Origin: Bacteroidaceae bacterium
Lineage (GTDB): Bacteria; Bacteroidota; Bacteroidia; Bacteroidales; Bacteroidaceae
Reading direction: 5' to 3'
NCBI GenBank assembly: GCA_016302965.1
Contig: JAEDMP010000005.1
Coordinates: 1 to 55,487, forward strand
DNA length: 55,487 bases
The notes beneath the pieces are model-generated. The model searched no databases. It had not been told where the DNA came from and saw only the letters and a list, made by a program, of their open reading frames with translations. Position numbers and translations under genes: made by a program. Of the stretch, positions 25,178 through 35,571 are shown in pieces. Numbering within the stretch: position 1 is the first letter of the stretch; each line of letters starts with the position of its first letter.

Positions 25178-28100
25178 GAAGTCAATGTTCATACCCAGTG
25201 TGTAGGAGCGTGAGCGCGGGGTCTGCGAGTTGTCCATGGCAGGCGCATAGCCGTAGTTCACGATATCAGGGTCAACACCCGAATACTTGGTGAGGACGAA
25301 GGGGTTGTTCACACTGCAGTAGAAGCTGATGCGGTTCAGACCGATCCACTTCAGGTGCTTCTTGTTGATGGCGTAGGAAATCTGGGCGTAGTTCATACGC
25401 AGATAGTCACCATTCTCCACGAAGCGGTCGCTGACGAGCGTGTTGTAGTTGGAGGTAGAACCATACATGGCACGGGGGATAGAGGTCACGTCACCCTCCT
25501 TGCGCCAGCGGTAGTTCACGGCCTGGCTCTGGTTGTCGTTGGTCACCATGGCTTCCGAATCGAGACGGGCAAGGTTGAGAATCTTGTTGCCGATACGATA
25601 GGTGAACTGGGTGCTCAGACGCCACTGGCCATAGTTGAAGGTGAAACCGAAACCACCATTCAGCTTGGGCAGGGAGCTGCCGAGGTAAACGATGTCGAGG
25701 GCGTCGATGTTACCGTCATGGTTGATGTCCTCATAGATGGCATCACCACCGTTGAACTTGTAGTTCTTGCCCGACACGTCGTTGCTGTAGTTGTACATCA
25801 TGCGCACGGGGGTACCGTCGGCATCGGTAATCACCTGACCCTGGGCATTCTTGGCCACGGGTGCGGTCTTGCCGGCTGCGAGGAAGGCTGCACGCTCTTC
25901 GGCATTCATGTTGGCGAAGGTCTCGTAGTTGTACTGGTATACGCCCTTGTAACGGAAACCATAGATGGCACCGAAGGGGTTACCAATCTGTACGCGCTGC
26001 AACCACTCGCGGTTACCGTACTTGAAGACGGAGTTGAGCGACTCGAGGATGTAGTCGTCCATCTCGAGAATCTCGTTGCGGTTGTTGCTGAAGGTGGCGT
26101 TGAAGTCCATGGTGAACTTGCCCTTCTTCACCAGCTTGTTGGTGTTGATGTGGAACTCCCAACCCGAGTTCTTCAGCGAGCCACTGTTGCGGTAGGCCAA
26201 CGTGCTGTAACCCGTGTTGGAGGGGATGCGGTAACCACCGTTCAGCAGGTTGGTGGTCTTCTGGGTGTAGACTTCGAGCGAGAGGTTCAGACGGTCATCC
26301 CAAAGGCCGAGGTCGATACCGAGGTTGTAGCTGTTGTTCATCTCCCACTTCAGGTCGGTCAGACGAATCTTCTCCGGACGCATGGCGTTCATGTCGAGAT
26401 ACTTGCTGCCGCTCACATAGGTACTTACATAGAGGTAGTCCTGGTTGGGCTGGCGGCCGGTCTTACCCCAGCTGGGACGGATGGCCAGCATGGAGAGCCA
26501 CTTCTTGTAGGGCTCCATCCATCTTTCGTCGCTGACAATCCACTTGGCAGAAACGGCGGGGAAGTAACCCCAACGGTTGTTGGGACCGAACTTCGTGGTA
26601 CCGTCGGCACGGAGGGTGAAGTCGAGCACGTAGCGGCCCTTGTAGGCATAGTGGGCAGAATAGGTGAGATAGAGTGAGCGCCACTCGGAATACCAGGAGG
26701 AGAGGCCGGTAATCAGACCACCTGCATCAGGACTCTCGATACCGCCGGAAGGCAGGCCCTTGCCGCTGGTGGAAGAACCGCTGGACGAACCCGTGTTCAG
26801 TTCCAGACGACCCATCATCATGGCGGAGTGGTCTTTGTTCTTGAAGGCAGGAATCAGGGTCAGCGTCTGCTTGGTGTTGAAGGAGATGCGCTTGCTGCTG
26901 GCAGAGCTGGAGGTGTTCAGACCATCGGTCCAGGAAGTCGTCTTCAGCTCGGCGGGATAGAAGGTGTCGGTATAGTCGTTGAACACGTTCATGTATACGC
27001 TACCGCGCCAGTTCAGCTGCCAGTGGTCTTCGTCCATGCCGAGGAGCTGGTAGTTGATGATGAGCTCGGGAGAGAGGTCATAGGTGCGCTGCTGGTTCTT
27101 GGCCAGATGGGCACTGGCAACGGGGTTGACGTAGGCCTTCTGGTTGTCCACCTTGCCGGCACCGGAAGCGTTGAACACGCTGGAGGCCGACTGCAGCATC
27201 TGATAGTAGCGGTCGGTGTCCTCACCGGTCACGGGATCCTGCTCATAGATGCTCATGTTCGGCATCTTCTTCATGGCCAACCAAAGGAGGTTGTCGCTGT
27301 TGCGGTCGTTCTTCGTATAGGTGAGGGCGAAGTTGGTTGACACGCGGATGCGCTGGCTGATGTTATAGTCGAGTGCCACACGGGTAGAGAAACGGTTGAG
27401 TTTCTGCTCAATCATCGTACCGGTCTCATGGTCGAAACCGCCACCGATACGGAAGGAAGCTTTCTCACCACCACCCGATACCGACACGTAGTGGTTCTGA
27501 CGGAGACCCCACTGGGTCACGGCGTCACGCCAGTCGGTATTGTTGTTGTACTGCTGGTACTCGGAGAAGGCGGGGTCGTAGTTCAACTCATTGATGTTGC
27601 TGGCATTGTCGTTCTGTGCGGGATTGAAGTAGGCCTCCTTCAACATCATGGTGTAGTCATCACCCGAGAGGAGGTCATAGCCATCGGGCTGGAAGGTACC
27701 GGTCAGTTTCAGCGAGTAGCTCACCTTGGCGGCACCCTTGGCACCACGCTTGGTGGTCAGCTCGATCACACCGTTACCACCCTGGCTACCATAGATGGCA
27801 GAGGCGGCGGCATCCTTCAGCACGTTGATGCTGGCGATATCCTCGGGGTTGATGTTGAGCAGTTCGGCAAACTTCTCGTTGTTGGCACCTGCCACATCAA
27901 AGTTGGAGAGGTCTACGTTGCGGATGTTACCGTCGACCACGATCAAGGGGTCGGCATTGGTGAGCGACGAGAGCGAGGCGGCACCACGCAGACGCATGGT
28001 GGATCCCGAACCGAGGTCACCCGAGTTACCGATAATATCCAGACCGGCGATACGTCCCTGCAGAGCCTCGTCTACTGAGGTGATACCCAGACCCTCAAAC

Positions 28101-28531
28101 TCCTTCATGGAGATGGACTGGGTAGCATAAGAGAGCTCGCGCTGGGGGATAGGCAGGTTGTTACCCTGCTGGCGCTTCTTGGATTTCACCACCACTTCCT
28201 TGATAACGGTGGCCGATTCCATCTTGATGACGTATGTGGTCTTGTTGATAGGCAGCGTGATGGTTTTCAAACCGACATAGCTGAAACGGATCTTGTCCTT
28301 GACGTTGCGGATCTTCATGGTGAAGTTACCGTCGAAGTCGGTCACTGCACTCTCAATGATACGTCCCGTCGCGTCAATCTCACATACAGTGGCACCCATC
28401 AGCGGGCCCATATCATCGCTCAGGGTACCACGCACCGACGTAATCTGCGCCCATAGGGTCGTGGTCATCAGCATCATCGTGGCGAGGACGAAGATGCGGA
28501 GCATAGCTGTATATTTGTTGTTCTTTTTCAT
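25175..28531 (-). CDS. SusC/RagA-like TonB-dependent outer-membrane transporter (SusC-1)
   Basis: 1118 residues from MKKNNKYTAMLRIFVLATMM (28531). The longer in-frame start at 28564 would begin inside the upstream gene. Signal peptide, a carboxypeptidase-regulatory-like domain (TSVRGTLSDDMGPLMGATV), plug with VDEALQGRIAGLDI, PLIVVDGNIRNVDLS and AAASAIYGSQGGNGVIEL, then a long barrel ending TLGMNIDF. The motif set is that of SusC-type glycan importers. It pairs with SusD-1 directly downstream and follows the FAS1-1 gene after 14 bases. Confidence 0.96.
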   Translation of the reverse strand: MKKNNKYTAMLRIFVLATMMLMTTTLWAQITSVRGTLSDDMGPLMGATVCEIDATGRIIESAVTDFDGNFTMKIRNVKDKIRFSYVGLKTITLPINKTTYVIKMESATVIKEVVVKSKKRQQGNNLPIPQRELSYATQSISMKEFEGLGITSVDEALQGRIAGLDIIGNSGDLGSGSTMRLRGAASLSSLTNADPLIVVDGNIRNVDLSNFDVAGANNEKFAELLNINPEDIASINVLKDAAASAIYGSQGGNGVIELTTKRGAKGAAKVSYSLKLTGTFQPDGYDLLSGDDYTMMLKEAYFNPAQNDNASNINELNYDPAFSEYQQYNNNTDWRDAVTQWGLRQNHYVSVSGGGEKASFRIGGGFDHETGTMIEQKLNRFSTRVALDYNISQRIRVSTNFALTYTKNDRNSDNLLWLAMKKMPNMSIYEQDPVTGEDTDRYYQMLQSASSVFNASGAGKVDNQKAYVNPVASAHLAKNQQRTYDLSPELIINYQLLGMDEDHWQLNWRGSVYMNVFNDYTDTFYPAELKTTSWTDGLNTSSSASSKRISFNTKQTLTLIPAFKNKDHSAMMMGRLELNTGSSSGSSTSGKGLPSGGIESPDAGGLITGLSSWYSEWRSLYLTYSAHYAYKGRYVLDFTLRADGTTKFGPNNRWGYFPAVSAKWIVSDERWMEPYKKWLSMLAIRPSWGKTGRQPNQDYLYVSTYVSGSKYLDMNAMRPEKIRLTDLKWEMNNSYNLGIDLGLWDDRLNLSLEVYTQKTTNLLNGGYRIPSNTGYSTLAYRNSGSLKNSGWEFHINTNKLVKKGKFTMDFNATFSNNRNEILEMDDYILESLNSVFKYGNREWLQRVQIGNPFGAIYGFRYKGVYQYNYETFANMNAEERAAFLAAGKTAPVAKNAQGQVITDADGTPVRMMYNYSNDVSGKNYKFNGGDAIYEDINHDGNIDALDIVYLGSSLPKLNGGFGFTFNYGQWRLSTQFTYRIGNKILNLARLDSEAMVTNDNQSQAVNYRWRKEGDVTSIPRAMYGSTSNYNTLVSDRFVENGDYLRMNYAQISYAINKKHLKWIGLNRISFYCSVNNPFVLTKYSGVDPDIVNYGYAPAMDNSQTPRSRSYTLGMNIDF

Positions 28532-28545
28532 AATATGATTTCTTG

Positions 28546-31164
28546 TTAAATGTCGTTCTTCCACTTGGTCAACTCATCATAGTACAAAGGCGCGTCAATC
28601 TGGTGAACGACGGCATCAGAAGCCTGATAAATCTGACGGTTGTTCAGTTTGCCAGACAACCAGTACTCACGGCAAATGGTATTGTACAGGCCATTCACCT
28701 TGGTCACCTCGCGCGTGTGTCCCATATTGTCCTTCACCCTCAGGCTGTTGCCATCGGTGGTGACAGTCAGCGGATAGTAGCGGTTGGTGATGGGGTTGCG
28801 GAGCATCGACTCGTAGGCGGTGTTCGTGACATGCTGGCTACCGAGGGCCACGGCATTATCCTGGATGTGATAGCGCACGAAGTCGGTGATGCGGTTCTTG
28901 ATGAGGTAGCAGGCGCGGGTCAGACGCTCCCGCTCTGCATCGTCAGCCGCATTGTCCTTCAGTTCGTTGTAATAGTCGAAGTCTTTCCAGGTAGGCAGGT
29001 AGCCGTCATCAATCAGCTTCTGGATGGAAGCGTTGGTGGGCACATAAACGGTGTAGTTGTAGTTGTCGAACAGGCGCACGTTGTAGTTGCCACCGGCTGC
29101 ATTCGGACAGCTGTACTTATCCTTGCTGATAGAGCTGACGAGGATGTTCTGCGTGGTGGAGTCGGGATCGCCGCCATCCATCAGTTCGAGGAAGAGTTTG
29201 TATTCATCATTGGCAGACAGCTCGTTGTATACGGTTCTGGGAGAGCCGAAAGGCATGCCAGCCGACTGGTAGGACCAACCGTTCTCGGCATTGATGACAT
29301 CAGCCGCAGGCACGTTCACCTGCATGTTGTTGTTCAGCTGCCATCCACCCTGGAAGGCATAACCGCCACCGTTGGCCACCACCTTCACGAACGAGCCACC
29401 CTTGGTCTTGTAATAAGTGGTGTTGCTGTTGATGGAGGTCACCTTGTTGGGATTGTCGCTGTCGTCGGTATCGAGCACGATGATACACTGGTCGAGCAGG
29501 TCTTCCAGACGGTCTTTGATGACTTCCTCGGTCACACTGCTCTGCAGGCGGATACCCCCCTCGAAGTTGGGAGTTCCATCCTCATTGTAGGTAAACGACC
29601 AGCGCTCAGCCTTCACGGTCTTCTCCTCTTCGTCATACATGAACTTCAGGTAGCTGGAGGTTGTCTCGCCGTAGTTGATGGGGTCGATATAGTGCTGCAA
29701 GGCATCGTTGGTGGGGAGAATGAGCACATACTTGGAGTCCATGGATCCGAGATAGGGGTCGAACTCCAGTTGGTCGATGGCCCAGTAGATGATGCTGAAG
29801 GTCTCCTGGTCGATCAGTGCGGGGAAGGACACCGATGAATAGGCACTGGGGGCAAACACCTTGTTGACCACGTAAACCACACCGTTGCAAGCCATCTGGC
29901 AGCTCACGAGGTGATCGGTGGTGATGCCCATCTCCACCTTGGCATCGTTGAGGATGTTCTCAAACTTCGAAGGAACCTTCTCGGCAAAGTTGTCGATCAT
30001 GTTCACGCGAAGCAGTTTGGAGAGCACCAGGTCGGGCACGCTGTCCCACACCTGATACTGGCGCTTCAGGGCAGAATTGTTCCACCATTCGTTGAGTGCG
30101 TCATTGGTCGGCACAATCATGGCACCTGCGTCGTAGTGCAGGTCATAGCCCATGGTGTTGGTATACATGTACTGGTTCCAACCCGGGTCGAAGGCCAGTG
30201 TGGCTTCCACCTTTTTCTCATCGGGGTCGAGATTCAGTCTGCCACCCTTGGCCACGTCACTGTAATAGCGGAGCACGTAGACAGAGTCTTCCGTTCCGTT
30301 CAGACGGTTATACTCCTTGGTGGCATTTTCGCTATAGTAAGGAGCCGAGAAACGGTCGATCAGATGCGACCAGCCCGTCGTGTTCTCCTTGTTACGGATA
30401 AGTTCGGCCATATTGGGAGCGGGCTCCACCACATCTTCCACCTTGTGGATGTAGCCGTTCTTGCAGGTGATGTCACGTTCCACCACCTTCTTGCCGTTGA
30501 CGTATGCCTCGTCGGTAGAAGCAGCCTCGCCATTGGTGAGCCACTTCAGGTCGTCTGCCGTAATCTTGTTCAGCTGCATGTAGGCGGGCAGGAAATGAAT
30601 CATGGGCTGCGAGCTGTCATCCATCAGGAGCACCATCGATTTGCCGGCATCCTTGTACTTCTTCCAGGCAGCCGTACCGGGCATCTGGTCGGGTGTCACC
30701 ACGGCCACGGAGTCGTAGACAGAGGATGAGGTCTCGCGGCGCATACATTTTCCCGTTTCGGGTGGATTGCCGCTGACGTTGGAGAGCAACTCAATGAGGT
30801 AGGCATTGTTCACCATGGAGTTGTTCAACAATAATTTCTTTTGAGCAGTAGATAATTGTTCATAACTGCGAACGCCCCAACTGTTGTTGGCAAACCACTT
30901 CTGGAAAGCCTCATCATTGGCAGCGAACAAAGTTTTCGAACCTGTTTGGGCCATCACGTCGTGCTGTCCCAAATCATCGATCAACTTGAGTGTAGTGCTA
31001 TAGCCACCCTCGTCCTTCAAGCGCTCATAGATGGAGTTTCCTAACCAACTGGGCTGACCAGTCAGAAGGTCGTCCTCGCACGACTGAAGCATGAATGCTC
31101 CCGCCATGCATGAGGCTGCGAACAAGGGCTTCAAGCCCCACTGTTTCACCGTTTCTGAATTCAT
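28546..31164 (-). CDS. FAS1 (fasciclin) domain lipoprotein 1, large
   Basis: 872 residues. Signal peptide ends FMLQSC, a lipobox. At least three and probably four FAS1-like units are visible, each with the box of hydrophobics before a T/PTNDA or AANDEAF motif: SKTLFAANDEAFQKWFANN (about 75), GAMIVPTNDALNEWW (about 350), KYVLILPTNDALQHYIDP (about 475) and YTVYVPTNASIQKLIDDGYL (about 710). Other FAS1 features are KLLLNNSMVNNAYL and RITDFVRYHIQDNAVAL. It is the largest of the three FAS1 proteins and immediately precedes SusC-1 (14 bases). I infer a surface adhesion or glycan-binding role; nothing points to catalysis. Confidence 0.85.
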   Translation of the reverse strand: MNSETVKQWGLKPLFAASCMAGAFMLQSCEDDLLTGQPSWLGNSIYERLKDEGGYSTTLKLIDDLGQHDVMAQTGSKTLFAANDEAFQKWFANNSWGVRSYEQLSTAQKKLLLNNSMVNNAYLIELLSNVSGNPPETGKCMRRETSSSVYDSVAVVTPDQMPGTAAWKKYKDAGKSMVLLMDDSSQPMIHFLPAYMQLNKITADDLKWLTNGEAASTDEAYVNGKKVVERDITCKNGYIHKVEDVVEPAPNMAELIRNKENTTGWSHLIDRFSAPYYSENATKEYNRLNGTEDSVYVLRYYSDVAKGGRLNLDPDEKKVEATLAFDPGWNQYMYTNTMGYDLHYDAGAMIVPTNDALNEWWNNSALKRQYQVWDSVPDLVLSKLLRVNMIDNFAEKVPSKFENILNDAKVEMGITTDHLVSCQMACNGVVYVVNKVFAPSAYSSVSFPALIDQETFSIIYWAIDQLEFDPYLGSMDSKYVLILPTNDALQHYIDPINYGETTSSYLKFMYDEEEKTVKAERWSFTYNEDGTPNFEGGIRLQSSVTEEVIKDRLEDLLDQCIIVLDTDDSDNPNKVTSINSNTTYYKTKGGSFVKVVANGGGYAFQGGWQLNNNMQVNVPAADVINAENGWSYQSAGMPFGSPRTVYNELSANDEYKLFLELMDGGDPDSTTQNILVSSISKDKYSCPNAAGGNYNVRLFDNYNYTVYVPTNASIQKLIDDGYLPTWKDFDYYNELKDNAADDAERERLTRACYLIKNRITDFVRYHIQDNAVALGSQHVTNTAYESMLRNPITNRYYPLTVTTDGNSLRVKDNMGHTREVTKVNGLYNTICREYWLSGKLNNRQIYQASDAVVHQIDAPLYYDELTKWKNDI

Positions 31165-31205
31165 AAAGTTAGTTATTAGTTGTTATTGATATTAATTATT
31201 TGCAT

Positions 31206-34200
31206 TTATTTCCGGGGCAATTGCTTGCCGCCGTGACGGAGGAGGATGCCCTGGTAGGCTTCGGGATGGGCCACGGGCTGTCCCTGAAGATTGTACCAGT
31301 TCTGCTGTCCTGCTGCGGCCGGCGTGTTCACCTCACGGATGCCCGTCTGATTGCCGAGGTATCTCAGGGTGAAGTTGTCGAAACAGCACCAGTCGGAGTA
31401 ATGGTAGTTTTCCTTCCGGATGCCGAAATAGATGGAGCCGGGCTTGTCGAGGGTCAGACGGAGGGTATTGACATACTGTCCCTTCTCGTTGAAGGCGGCA
31501 TTGGCGGCGGTCACATTGTCGGGATAGGTATAGGGAGAGAAGCTGTAACCCGTCACCTGGTCGTCGTAGAGACTCATCACGGGCACGCTCTGCTCGTTGG
31601 CAAAGAAGAAGGCATGGAGCTCATAGTTGCCGTTGCTGATGGCATTGAGCGAGGTGTTGATGTCGGCCATACGGAAGAAGGCCTGCACCGTGAGCTGATA
31701 CTGGCCTTGGGGCAGTCCGTCCACACGCTGTCCGAAAGTGAAGTTGGTGTTCCAGTATTCGGCCACATACCCGTTTGCAGCAGTAAAGGCAGGAGTTCTC
31801 TCCCACCCTTCTGCGCCCTTGGAGAAGTCGGCATTTTCCACCAAGGGAGTCAGGTCCACCTGCTCACCGGCATGTGCCTTGTCGAGGAGTGCCTGTTTGA
31901 AATCGGTCTGGTCTACTGCCTTGGCGAGTGCGGCATCGGCCTGCATCATCGCCTGCTCATTGTCGGCAAAGGTCGCCCCGTTTTCGTTCAGGGCTTTCTC
32001 TGCCAGCGCGATGGCGGCCGCCACATCTTCTGTGGGCGTCACGGCATAGATGCGTCGTGCTTCGTCCAGTTTGTTCACTACGCGCTCCCAGGCTTCGAGG
32101 TGACGGTATTCGCGCTCGGTGAGCTTGACGAAGGAACCGTGCTGGGCGGCGAGTTCACCCTGGATATCCATGCGGTTCTTGGGGTTACGGCCATGCTCGT
32201 CGAGGTCCATCAGACGGTAGTTGTAGCCGTTGCTGTATTTCTGGTAACCCAGTTTCCAGGTGGTGTTACCGATGTAGCGGAACTGGGAGGGAGCCTCAAT
32301 CGACTGTCCGGGTTCGTCGATACCGAAGCCGTCGACAAGCTTCCACTGGCAACTGCCCGTGGTATGGTCGCCGGTCGGCACGAGATGGCCGGCAGTGGCC
32401 ATGCTGAGGGCGCGGTCACCCTCGCGCTTGAAGACCATGGTATATTGGCGGTCCACATCGTTCCAAACGATGTCGGCATCAATCACGTCGAAGCCGGGAT
32501 CGTAGAACACGCGGGGTTCGGAAAGGATATTCAGGTTCTCATCCATCAGCGAATAGTAGATGCGATGGCGGTCGGGAAAGCCGACACTGTAATAGATGAC
32601 ATACTTCTCGGTGATGGGGTCGAAGATAATCTGTGGAGCCCAGGCGGCCGTCATGTCCTCGGCATTGTCGAGTCCGAGGGCCTTGAGGTTCTCCTCCGAT
32701 TCGAGGTCGATGCTCACCCACTTGTCCCAGTGTACCAGATCGTTGCTGATCATGAAGGTCATGCGGTGGTTGCTGGTCCATCCGAGGCGTGAGGTCATGT
32801 CGGTACCGGCCAGCATGAACTTGCCGTTCTGTGTACGATAGACAAAGGCATCGCGCATACCGCCGGTAAAGGTATATTTCCTGGTATCAAACACCTCACG
32901 GCTGTCAAAGAGGTCGCGCCAGTAGTTGGCGTTCTCGCTCAGCGCATAGCAGGTAATTTCCTGGGTGGTGTGCATGTGGGCATAGAGGTAGCCGAACTTG
33001 TCGGCATCCTCCTGCTCGTATGCCTCGTAGTTGGGCTTCACGGCAGCTCCGATGTTGGAGGCCTTGAGCCGGTAGATGTTCAGCGAATAGGCAGGAATGG
33101 TGAGACTCTTCAGCTCGGATGCGCTCACCCTCTCTTCGATGGGCTTGACGTTGTAGGGATCATCCATGGTGTTCTCATCCGTACCGTTGGCCGAGGCGAG
33201 ACGATAGACGGTTCCGTCACCCACCTCCATGTTGGCTACCTCCAGCTGGAGCGTCTGAGCGGCAGCATGGGGATTGACCACCTTGAGCACCAGTTCGCCG
33301 TTGGTCTCGTCAATCTGCACACTCTGATACAGTGTGCGCTGGGCGGGATAGTCGAACTCATGGAGGGTCTCGCCGTCGAGCTTGCAGGTCACGTGTCCTT
33401 CGTTCACCTGAATCTCGATGTCATACCAGCGGTCGTTCTCAATCCATCCGGGTGCAGTAGTGAGGGTCGACTTGGCCCCTGCCACACAGTTCTCTATGCC
33501 ATGCTGTCTGTTGTTCCATCCGCCGAGGTTCCACCAGGTATAGTTGTTGGCATCCTGATAGTTGAACAGGATGAGGAAACCCTCATTGCCACCGTTCTTT
33601 CTCGCGCGTACCTTATATATATATCCGCCTTCGGCAGGGATATTGAGCACGGCGGTACAGTTTTCGGCCGCCCGCGACTGGGTGAAGACTCCATCAGCTA
33701 CGCTCCAGTTGCCGATGCCGAATGTCCATTGGCTGTTGGCTGCGGCAAAGTCGTCGGCGGCAATCCGATTGCCCTGCAGGTCGGTGAGCACCACGTCGTC
33801 ATAGCTGACTTGCGTGTTCCAGGAGCCCACACCCACCTTGCGCTGTCCACCTTCGGCAATCGTGTTGCCCGATTCGGTCCAGAGCAGGTTCTGCTCGCCG
33901 AGATGGTTGGCCATGAGTTGCTGTACATAGTAGGAAGGGGTGACGAAGTGGGAACCCGCATTGAAATGAATCATATCGTAGAGCCAGCAGGGGTCGCTCT
34001 CGTGCATGAAGATGGGAGCGAAAGAAGCCATGCGGCACACGTCGCTGTTGCGTTCCATGCCAAGCATGTAGACGGCTTCTCCCAGTGCACTGTTCATGTT
34101 GCCATAGCGGCCGTAGGTGCCAGCTGCATTGGCGGCATACTCTCCGTTGTAGATGCCGATGGTGCGTGGATAGCCATCATATTTGTTATAGTTGTCGCGC

Positions 34201-35471
34201 ATCCAGGAGTGGCTGCGGTAGTAGTGTTCATCCACCAGTTCCACGGGATAGTTGTTGCGCCAGGTGGGGTTGTCGGTTCCCCAGGCTTCCACGTTGCCGA
34301 TGGTGATGATCTCAGGATATTTCTCCTTGATGGCCTTGTAGAACATATAGTAGCGTTCCGCATACTGTTCGCTCTGCTGACCGCCACCTGCCTGATAGTT
34401 CTCATTGCCTATCTCGATGAATTTCAGGTTGTAAGGTTCGGGGTGTCCGTTGGCGATACGCTTGGCTCCCCAGACGGTAGAGGCATCGCCGTTGGCATAT
34501 TCGATGGCATCGAGTGCATCCTGCACCAATGCTTTTGTTTCTTCCAAAGTAAAAGTAAAACCATGACCCAGTCCCACGTTCACGACGAAAAGCGGTGCGG
34601 CTCCGAGGTCTTCACACAATTGGAGATACTCGTCAAAGCCGAGACCGTCGGTCGAGCGGTAGTGCCAGTTCTGGTTGAGATGTCCCGGGCGCTGTTCAAT
34701 GGGTCCGATGGTCTTCTTCCATTGGAACGCATTGTCATAACTGCCTTCCCCCTCCACATAGCATCCGCCGGGGAAACGGAGGAACGAAGGTTTGGTATCG
34801 GCGAGCAGCTGCGCCAGGTCGGGCCGCAGGCCGTTGGGGCGGTTCTTCCAGGTATAAGGGAAGAGCGACACCATATCGAGGGTCAACTGACCCGCATAGG
34901 ATGAGAGCAGCTGGAGCTGTGCCTGCTCGTCGGTGGCAGTGGCACGGATGGCAACGGAGAGTTTGTTCCACTCACCGCTCACCTGCCCTTCGGCAACGGC
35001 TGTTCCCAAAATGGTCTTTCCATCCCGGCTGACCAAGCGGGCTGTCAACTGTCCGGCGAAGCCCTTGTCACCCTTGGCATAGAAAGAGAGATGATAGGTG
35101 GAATCCTTTACGACAGCCATGCCCCAATAACCTTCGTTGGCCACGCCCTTCAGCACCGAGGCCGAAGCACCTTGGGTATTCACCCGCAAGGCAGCGGTCT
35201 GGGCATCATTGAGCAAACCCGTGCGCACAATCTGGATAGTAGCACCACCCACAGCGGTCCATCCAGAGAGTTCCTCGTCGAAGGAGCGGTTTTTCACCAT
35301 TTCGGCATACAGGCCACCATCTCCGGCATGGTTGATTTCCTCGAAGAAGAGTCCATACTGATAGGGGCTGATCTGGGGTCCGCGCTTGGCTGCATCGATG
35401 TGCATCGTGACTTGGGCCGGAAGTGACAACTGGGCCAGCAAGCAAGCTGAGGTAAAGAGAATTTTTTTCAT
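31206..35471 (-). CDS. GH51 alpha-L-arabinofuranosidase fused to a GH43-type domain
   Basis: 1421 residues from MKKILFTSACLLAQLSLPAQ (35471). The N-terminal ~700 residues are a GH51 enzyme with GLFFEEINHAGDGGLYAEMV (40-59), RFPGGCYVEG, acid/base E357 in EIGNENYQ, VDEHYYRS, and probable nucleophile E444 in NGEYA. After a beta-sandwich comes a five-bladed propeller of GH43 type (about 830-1150): GGMRDAFVYR holds the first Asp, AAWAPQIIFD the blade motif, DVIDADIVWND the second Asp and SIEAPSQF the likely acid Glu. A helical FIVAR-like linker, a ligand-binding beta-sandwich (ADFSKGAEGWERTPAF) and the tail YNLQGQPVAHP...LLRHGGKQLPRK complete it. Both catalytic families act mainly on arabinose and xylose decorations, so the target is probably an arabinose-bearing hemicellulose or pectin side chain. 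Confidence 0.88.
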   Translation of the reverse strand: MKKILFTSACLLAQLSLPAQVTMHIDAAKRGPQISPYQYGLFFEEINHAGDGGLYAEMVKNRSFDEELSGWTAVGGATIQIVRTGLLNDAQTAALRVNTQGASASVLKGVANEGYWGMAVVKDSTYHLSFYAKGDKGFAGQLTARLVSRDGKTILGTAVAEGQVSGEWNKLSVAIRATATDEQAQLQLLSSYAGQLTLDMVSLFPYTWKNRPNGLRPDLAQLLADTKPSFLRFPGGCYVEGEGSYDNAFQWKKTIGPIEQRPGHLNQNWHYRSTDGLGFDEYLQLCEDLGAAPLFVVNVGLGHGFTFTLEETKALVQDALDAIEYANGDASTVWGAKRIANGHPEPYNLKFIEIGNENYQAGGGQQSEQYAERYYMFYKAIKEKYPEIITIGNVEAWGTDNPTWRNNYPVELVDEHYYRSHSWMRDNYNKYDGYPRTIGIYNGEYAANAAGTYGRYGNMNSALGEAVYMLGMERNSDVCRMASFAPIFMHESDPCWLYDMIHFNAGSHFVTPSYYVQQLMANHLGEQNLLWTESGNTIAEGGQRKVGVGSWNTQVSYDDVVLTDLQGNRIAADDFAAANSQWTFGIGNWSVADGVFTQSRAAENCTAVLNIPAEGGYIYKVRARKNGGNEGFLILFNYQDANNYTWWNLGGWNNRQHGIENCVAGAKSTLTTAPGWIENDRWYDIEIQVNEGHVTCKLDGETLHEFDYPAQRTLYQSVQIDETNGELVLKVVNPHAAAQTLQLEVANMEVGDGTVYRLASANGTDENTMDDPYNVKPIEERVSASELKSLTIPAYSLNIYRLKASNIGAAVKPNYEAYEQEDADKFGYLYAHMHTTQEITCYALSENANYWRDLFDSREVFDTRKYTFTGGMRDAFVYRTQNGKFMLAGTDMTSRLGWTSNHRMTFMISNDLVHWDKWVSIDLESEENLKALGLDNAEDMTAAWAPQIIFDPITEKYVIYYSVGFPDRHRIYYSLMDENLNILSEPRVFYDPGFDVIDADIVWNDVDRQYTMVFKREGDRALSMATAGHLVPTGDHTTGSCQWKLVDGFGIDEPGQSIEAPSQFRYIGNTTWKLGYQKYSNGYNYRLMDLDEHGRNPKNRMDIQGELAAQHGSFVKLTEREYRHLEAWERVVNKLDEARRIYAVTPTEDVAAAIALAEKALNENGATFADNEQAMMQADAALAKAVDQTDFKQALLDKAHAGEQVDLTPLVENADFSKGAEGWERTPAFTAANGYVAEYWNTNFTFGQRVDGLPQGQYQLTVQAFFRMADINTSLNAISNGNYELHAFFFANEQSVPVMSLYDDQVTGYSFSPYTYPDNVTAANAAFNEKGQYVNTLRLTLDKPGSIYFGIRKENYHYSDWCCFDNFTLRYLGNQTGIREVNTPAAAGQQNWYNLQGQPVAHPEAYQGILLRHGGKQLPRK

Positions 35472-35501
35472 GTTTTGGATAGTATATAGCAAGATAGTTA
35501 G

Positions 35502-35542
35502 AAAAGCAGGAGTGGGGAATGGCTCCCCGCTCCATGCTTTTT
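35502..35542. terminator. Hairpin between the large binding protein and GH51-GH43
   Basis: A strong interrupted stem pairs AAAAGC...GGAGTGGGGA (35502-35518) with TCCCCGCTCC..GCTTTT (35524-35541), with a short T-run on either strand. It could end or attenuate the transcript of the 1197-residue protein before the GH51-GH43 gene. Confidence 0.7.
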
Positions 35543-35571
35543 ATCAGAAATCCTTGCGGATTGGATGTCCA

